DNA of 36,749 bases. Origin: Nocardiopsis prasina DSM 43845 (GTDB lineage: Bacteria; Actinomycetota; Actinomycetes; Streptosporangiales; Streptosporangiaceae). The notes beneath the pieces are model-generated. The model was not told the DNA's origin and did not search any database. It was given only the letters and a program-made list of their open reading frames with translations. The stretch covers positions 1 to 36,749 of the forward strand of contig NZ_ANAE01000157.1 in NCBI RefSeq assembly GCF_000341265.1, read 5' to 3'. Made by a program: the position numbers and the translations under genes. Shown here piece after piece: positions 32,642 to 36,749 of the stretch; within the stretch, counting starts at the first letter, position 1, and each line of letters begins with the position of its first letter.

Positions 32642-33328
32642 TCATGCGGGTGGGGCAGTGTCGCCGCCGTACGCGCCTGCGCGCCCAGGTCGATGAGATC
32701 CCTCGCGTGCACGACGCTGTCCGGGTCGTTGGTGGGGCTGTCCAGGTGACCTCCGGGTGGTGGTCGGCGATCCGCCTCGCCACTGTCCATTGGTCCTGAC
32801 CCCGCGTAGGTGGCGGACCCACGTCGCCGTGATCCCGCCGACAGCCGCCGCGGACCCCGCGAGGAGCACCGAGGACAGTATCCATTCGCGTGAGCCGTCC
32901 GGACCGTAGACCCGGTTCTCGGCGCCCACGTCGACAGCCGGGATCTCCTCGCCCTCCTGACAGGTCTCGCGCCCGGCGGCGTGAAGGTAGACGCCTCGCG
33001 CCTCGCCGTCGGAGTCCGCGGTGTAGGTGCCGTTGCAGGTGCACGACTCGTGCCCGGGGTGTTGGACGCAGCTGAGACTCGACATGGTGAACACCCCCGG
33101 GGCGCCTTCCCCACGCGCCGCTCGCAGACTCTGGTCGAGCCCGGCGAAGCCCACGTAGGCCACGCCGGCGACCAGAAGCAGCAGAACGAGGGAGAAGGGG
33201 AGCGAGGGGGCTCGATGTGGCTTCCCCTCACTGGGGGAACCCTCCCCGGGGAACGCCGCCGTTCCCTCGAGACGCGTCGGGTCGCCCTTCGCGTCGTGGC
33301 CGAAACCGTTCTGGTTCATGGTGCTCAC
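32642..33328 (-). CDS. Two-helix membrane protein of unknown function
   Basis: A 228-residue protein with a hydrophilic N-terminus, TM1 (about 45-64, LVLLLLVAGVAYVGFAGLD), an extracytoplasmic Cys-bearing loop (CVQHPGHESCTCNGTYTADS), TM2 (about 149-172) and an Arg-rich Pro/Gly cytoplasmic tail that reads like low-complexity sequence. The loop with CNGTYT...GVYL followed by AVDVGAENRVY recalls DUF3592-like small membrane proteins, but I am unsure. GTG at 33328 overlaps the stop of the transporter gene (GTGA), so the two are translationally coupled and may work together; an ATG at 33319 is the alternative. The C-terminal 50 residues may be extended by loss of an original stop. The 204 bases after it, to 32438, show no gene. 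Confidence 0.7.
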   Translation of the reverse strand: MSTMNQNGFGHDAKGDPTRLEGTAAFPGEGSPSEGKPHRAPSLPFSLVLLLLVAGVAYVGFAGLDQSLRAARGEGAPGVFTMSSLSCVQHPGHESCTCNGTYTADSDGEARGVYLHAAGRETCQEGEEIPAVDVGAENRVYGPDGSREWILSSVLLAGSAAAVGGITATWVRHLRGVRTNGQWRGGSPTTTRRSPGQPHQRPGQRRAREGSHRPGRAGAYGGDTAPPA

Positions 33329-34689
33329 ACCCTGGCCTGTTCGTTGTCGTTGTCCGGGTTCGCTGTCCGCGTTCCGGGCGCGGGGTCGTTCTCCGTGCTC
33401 GCGTCACCGCGGGCGATCTGTAGGGCGAGCACCGCCGCGATCGCGCACAGCCCGGCGGCCATGAACCACACCGGGCCGTAGTTCCCGGTCACGTCGCGCG
33501 TGAATCCGCCGAAGACCGCCATGGCTCCCGCGCCGACCTGGTGGATGGCGTTCACCCACCCGAAGACGATCGCGCCGTCCGCCCCGAACACCCGGCGGCA
33601 CAGCAGGATGGTCGGGGGCACGGTCGCCACGTCCAGCAGGCCGAAGACGACAACGAAGGCGATGAGCGCGGCGCCGGCGTTCGGGCCGAACAGTGCGGGC
33701 AGCACGGCCAGGAGCACGGCCCGGCCGAGGTAGTAGGCGACCAGCAGGCCACGCGGGTCGACGCGGTCGGTGAGCCAGCCGGAGGCGATGGTGCCCACCA
33801 GGGAGAAGACACCGATGGCCGAGACCAGCGCCGCCGCGACGGTCACGGCCATTCCGTGGTCCTGCGCGGCCGGCACGAAGTGGGTCCACATGATGCCGTT
33901 GGTGGTGGCGCCGCACACCGCGAACGTTCCGGCGAGGAGCCAGAACTGTCGGCTGCGCACGGAGTCGCGCAGGACCCGGACCGTTCGGCGGGCCGCGCCC
34001 TGCTCCGTCCGCGGTGTGATGACGAAGGACGTGGCTCCGTAGGGCCGCTGGCCCACGTCGGCGGGATGGTCACGCAGGATCAGGACGACGAGGATCATCA
34101 TCACGAACGCGGTGAGGGCCAGCGTCACGATGGCCGGACGCCACCCCTGGTGGTCGATGATCCACGCGAGTGCGGGAAGGAACACCAGCTGTCCGAACGC
34201 ACTGGCTCCGGTCAGTGCGCCGATCACCAGACCTCGGCGCTCAACGAACCAGTTGTTGGCGATGGTGGCGGCGAAGGTCATCGCGAGTGATCCGGTGCCC
34301 GCGCCGACGAGGAATCCCCAGTAGAGGGTCAACTGCCAGGAGTCCGTGATCACCGTGGTCAGCCCGGCTCCCGCGATGACGGTCGTCAGGGCGACCAGCG
34401 CGATGCGTCGGATGCCGAACCGGTCCATCAGCGCCGCCGCGAAGGGGGCGATGAGGCCGTAGACGATCATGTTGACCGAGGCGGCGACACCGATCGAGCC
34501 GCGCGACCAGTCGTACTCGGTGTGCAGAGGGTCCACGAGGAGCCCCGGCATCGCCGCGAAGGCCGCCGCGGCGACGATGGTCGCGCCCGCGACGAGCGCG
34601 ATCAGCCAGGCTCGGTGGACCAGTGCGGGCGCTCGCCCGTTGTCGACGGCGGTCTCTCCGCTGCTCTTGGAGTGGTCTGTCGAAGTCAT
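33325..34689 (-). CDS. MFS transporter (oxalate/formate or monocarboxylate-like)
   Basis: A 454-residue 12-helix major facilitator. Visible features: PGLLVDPLHTEYDWSRGSIG (the D-W-S/R signature common in OFA and monocarboxylate-type carriers), APFAAALMDRFGIRRIAL (motif A), NNWFVERRGLVIGALTG, a central cytoplasmic loop, and SGWLTDRVDPRGLLVAYYLG in the second half. ATG at 34689 has AGGAG at 9 bases; the longer frame from 34761 overlaps the divergent gene. It shares a 70-base control region with the AraC-type regulator, its likely activator. Substrate probably a small organic acid, inferred from family only. Confidence 0.9.
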   Translation of the reverse strand: MTSTDHSKSSGETAVDNGRAPALVHRAWLIALVAGATIVAAAAFAAMPGLLVDPLHTEYDWSRGSIGVAASVNMIVYGLIAPFAAALMDRFGIRRIALVALTTVIAGAGLTTVITDSWQLTLYWGFLVGAGTGSLAMTFAATIANNWFVERRGLVIGALTGASAFGQLVFLPALAWIIDHQGWRPAIVTLALTAFVMMILVVLILRDHPADVGQRPYGATSFVITPRTEQGAARRTVRVLRDSVRSRQFWLLAGTFAVCGATTNGIMWTHFVPAAQDHGMAVTVAAALVSAIGVFSLVGTIASGWLTDRVDPRGLLVAYYLGRAVLLAVLPALFGPNAGAALIAFVVVFGLLDVATVPPTILLCRRVFGADGAIVFGWVNAIHQVGAGAMAVFGGFTRDVTGNYGPVWFMAAGLCAIAAVLALQIARGDASTENDPAPGTRTANPDNDNEQARV

Positions 34690-34759
34690 GTGTCCAGACT
34701 CCTGTGCGGGGCCCGATCCGGACAGTGTCTCGAAAGCCAATGTGTGAAAGAATCCGGCC

Positions 34760-35758
34760 ATGACCGTTTTCGCGGATCCAGATCGCCACCGTGTGGCCGT
34801 GCTCGCCCGTCACGGCCTGCTGCCCATCGAGACGGGGATCGTCCACAGGCTTTTCGGGCGGGCGTGTGGGCCCGACGGCCAACCTCTCTACGAGGTCGTG
34901 ACCTGTGCCGTGGAACCGGGCGTGATCACCACTGACACCGACTTCACCCTGAACGTCCGCCACGGGCCCGAGGCCCTCGACGAGGCGCAGACGGTGATCC
35001 TGCCTGCGGCGCAGGAGGATTACCTGGAACGCCCGCACGACCCGATCTCCCCGGCCCTGGCGGCTGTCGTCAACCGCATCCCCGAGCACGCGCGGGTGGC
35101 CTCCATCTGCACGGGCGCCTTCGTGCTCGCTGCCCTCGGGCTCTTGGAGGGTTGCCGCGTCACCACGCACTGGAAGTCGGCCGGGTACTTCCGCGCGATG
35201 TATCCGCACATCGACCTCGACCCCGATGTGCTGTACACCGACAACGGGCGCGTGCTGACCGCTGCCGGGGTCGCCTCCGGGATCGATCTCAGCCTGCACA
35301 TGATCCGTACGGACCACGGCGCCTCCATCGCCAACGAGGTGGCCCGGAACACGGTGGTACCGCCGCACCGCGACGGTGGGCAGGCCCAGTACATCCGCAG
35401 CCCCGTGCCCGACCCTGAACGGTCCGCGACCTCCCGGGCCCGGGCCTGGGCGCTGGACCACCTCCACCTCCAGCCGAGCCTCAGTGACATGGCCGACCAG
35501 GAGGCGATGAGCGTGCGTACGTTCACGCGTCGTTTCCGGGACGAGGTGGGCCACTCACCGGGTCAGTGGCTCGCCCAGCAGCGGCTCGACCGGGCCAGGC
35601 AGCTCCTGGAGGAGTCGGACCTGCCAGTGGACCGGATCGCGCACGTGGCCGGGTTCGGTACCTCGGCGTCGCTGCGTCAGCACATGCACGCGGGGCTCGG
35701 GGTGTCTCCCAGCGCCTACCGCCGCACCTTCCAGGGGGTGGGGCGCACCGCGTCCTGA
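34760..35758 (+). CDS. GlxA-type regulator: DJ-1/PfpI domain plus AraC HTH
   Basis: A 332-residue transcription factor. The N-terminal domain (about 10-190) has the DJ-1/PfpI glutamine-amidotransferase-like fold, with the nucleophile-elbow Cys in ASICTGAF (C117) and the HWKS segment, as in GlxA/FtrA proteins; it is a sensing rather than catalytic domain. The C-terminal AraC HTH (about 225-320) shows LSDMADQEAMSVRTFTRRFR, SPGQWLAQQRLDRARQLLEE and RIAHVAGFGTSASLRQHM. ATG at 34760 is 70 bases from the divergent transporter start, whose promoter it probably controls. Confidence 0.93.
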   Translation: MTVFADPDRHRVAVLARHGLLPIETGIVHRLFGRACGPDGQPLYEVVTCAVEPGVITTDTDFTLNVRHGPEALDEAQTVILPAAQEDYLERPHDPISPALAAVVNRIPEHARVASICTGAFVLAALGLLEGCRVTTHWKSAGYFRAMYPHIDLDPDVLYTDNGRVLTAAGVASGIDLSLHMIRTDHGASIANEVARNTVVPPHRDGGQAQYIRSPVPDPERSATSRARAWALDHLHLQPSLSDMADQEAMSVRTFTRRFRDEVGHSPGQWLAQQRLDRARQLLEESDLPVDRIAHVAGFGTSASLRQHMHAGLGVSPSAYRRTFQGVGRTAS

Positions 35759-35953
35759 CCCTCGCCGGGAGCCGGTCCCCGCCGGTCCGGGGCCGGGTCC
35801 GGAGGCGACGGACCGGTGGCCGAACTCGGGCTGTCGCGGTCCCACACGGAGCCGTTCTGCCCGGAGAAGGCTCACTTCCTCCGTGAGGGGGTGTCGCCCG
35901 GGGGTGTCCTTCGCACTCGGGGACGATCTGAGCCAAGGGTGCCGTGGGCAGGC

Positions 35954-36124
35954 TCAGGAGCCGAAGCCGCGAATCCGGTGTCGCATGACCCGGTAGGGCC
36001 AGTCGTGGTCGGTGTTCCACTGGCTGACGGTCAGGTGCAGATCGTCCAGCGTGGAACCGGGGATGATGTAGCCGCCATAGAGCTGGGCGACGTGCGAGTC
36101 GTCCTCTTCGCCCCACGTCCCACC
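35954..36124 (-). pseudogene. C-terminal relic of a DUF4185-like protein
   Basis: The last 56 codons read GGTWGEEDDSHVAQLYGGYI then IPGSTLDDLHLTVSQWNTDH and DWPYRVMRHRIRGFGS. This looks like the conserved end of DUF4185/exo-glycosidase-like beta-propeller proteins of actinomycetes. Upstream of 36124 the frame stays open but turns into non-protein-like sequence and no start with a ribosome site exists, so only a tail remains. Confidence 0.5.
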
Positions 36125-36428
36125 GTGGCCTCCATGCGAAAGCGTGTGGTCAGGCCGGACCCGGTTGTCAACCACCCCTGAGGGGCGGGCCCAGCCCGGG
36201 CCACATGCCCATGTAGGAAACGAACTCAGCACCAGCTCTGAGTGACGGAAATTGTCGGATCCGTTATGACAACCCCCCGTGCGCCCACCAACGCGCTCTG
36301 TTTCACTGAGGCGGCGGTCACGAAGCTGGCCGTCTCGCAAGAGCCGTGGTCCCGGTGTACCCCTGCGAATCCGGCACTCCGGACAGGACGGCTCGCACGA
36401 GCGCCCCCGTCTTCCCCCTGGAGTCGAC
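36125..36428. other. Gap before the esterase gene
   Basis: 304 bases with no gene recognised. It must contain the promoter of the rightward esterase. One small inverted repeat, TTGTC (36252-36256) / GACAA (36268-36272), lies in a relatively AT-rich patch; nothing else stands out. Confidence 0.4.
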
Positions 36429-36749
36429 TTGAGTCCGAACCCCCCGAGCCGACGCAGCCTTCTCAAGAGCGTCGGCGGTCTTTCCCTCGGTCTGGCCGTG
36501 ACCTCCGGAGGCGTCCTCGCGGCGACCTCATCGGCCCACGCGGACCCGGTCGCCCAGAACCTGCCCGCGCCTGACCACGCCGGGCTCCGCCTCGTCGCAC
36601 ACAACGAGGACGACCCCCGCATGTGGTACTACCGCTTCGAGACCGACGAGATCGGGTGGAACCCCGCCGTCAACGTCCTCGTGCCGCACGGCTACCGCGA
36701 CAACGGACGCACTTACCCGGTGCTGTACCTGTTCCACGGCGGGGGCCCC
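36429..36749 (+). CDS. Secreted esterase, antigen-85/PF00756-like, N-terminal part
   Basis: Runs off the window; 107 codons seen. TTG start at 36429 with GGAG (36420-36423) at 5 bases. The N-terminus is a Tat signal: SRRSLLK twin arginine, a hydrophobic stretch (VGGLSLGLAVTSGGVLAA) and a cleavage region SSAHA/DP near residue 37. The mature part starts with a beta-rich domain (MWYYRFETDE, NPAVNVLVPHGY) and reaches YPVLYLFHGGG, the oxyanion-hole segment of alpha/beta-hydrolase esterases of the antigen-85/feruloyl-esterase family. The catalytic Ser, Asp and His lie beyond the edge. Probably an exported esterase or mycolyl-transferase-like enzyme; the organism need not make mycolates. Confidence 0.85.
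   Translation, partial: MSPNPPSRRSLLKSVGGLSLGLAVTSGGVLAATSSAHADPVAQNLPAPDHAGLRLVAHNEDDPRMWYYRFETDEIGWNPAVNVLVPHGYRDNGRTYPVLYLFHGGGP

Noticed and set aside
32434-32799. 121-codon rightward frame after the DUF4041 gene
   Set aside because: Shadow of the membrane protein on the other strand with low-quality composition and no ribosome site beyond the overlap with the previous stop.

Overview
The window is very GC-rich, has tightly packed genes with GTG/ATG starts, GTGA start-stop overlaps and uninterrupted long antisense shadow frames. It carries Zur-type, DeoR, LuxR-type and MHS-type genes, a polyprenol-phosphate mannose synthase and a fabG/InhA-like fabI pair. Together these point to a filamentous actinomycete; a Nocardiopsis-like member of the Streptosporangiales is my best guess, but this is inference from gene content only. 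No tRNA, rRNA, CRISPR array, origin or integrase is visible.

Backbone, left part (1-24.7 kb). An MHS-family symporter diverges from a two-gene metal-permease operon that sits under a near-perfect Zur-type palindrome. Then follow a histidine kinase with no adjacent response regulator, coupled to an AI-2E-family permease and a TVP38/TMEM64 protein; a frameshifted branched-chain-amino-acid-type binding lipoprotein; a LysR regulator divergent from an acyl-CoA dehydrogenase; a Sfp-type phosphopantetheinyl transferase; a tiny membrane protein; a DeoR regulator; a polyprenol-phosphate mannosyltransferase; two tandem acidic paralogous small proteins; a 14-TM drug-efflux permease; a MacB/FtsX-type ABC exporter divergent from its probable NarL-type two-component system; and a fatty-acid synthase type II pair (ketoacyl-ACP reductase and InhA-like enoyl-ACP reductase) followed by another SDR.

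Accessory region (about 24.74-32.5 kb). Base composition drops, intergenic gaps widen and families become unfamiliar. It begins with what looks like a small RiPP (ribosomally made, modified peptide) locus: a 41-codon peptide gene with its own promoter region, a hairpin that could act as a partial terminator, then a stand-alone YcaO enzyme. Opposite it are two unrecognised genes, one interrupted in frame by a TAA codon. Next are a possible transposase scrap, an SDR lacking the catalytic tyrosine with a divergent TetR regulator and two matching operators, and a coiled-coil DUF4041/GIY-YIG protein.

Right part (32.6-36.7 kb). An MFS transporter translationally coupled to a small membrane protein is divergent from a DJ-1/AraC-type regulator. 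After that come a 56-residue relic resembling the end of a DUF4185 protein and the start of a Tat-exported esterase cut by the window edge.

All functional names are by reading motifs and general family resemblance; no database search was run.
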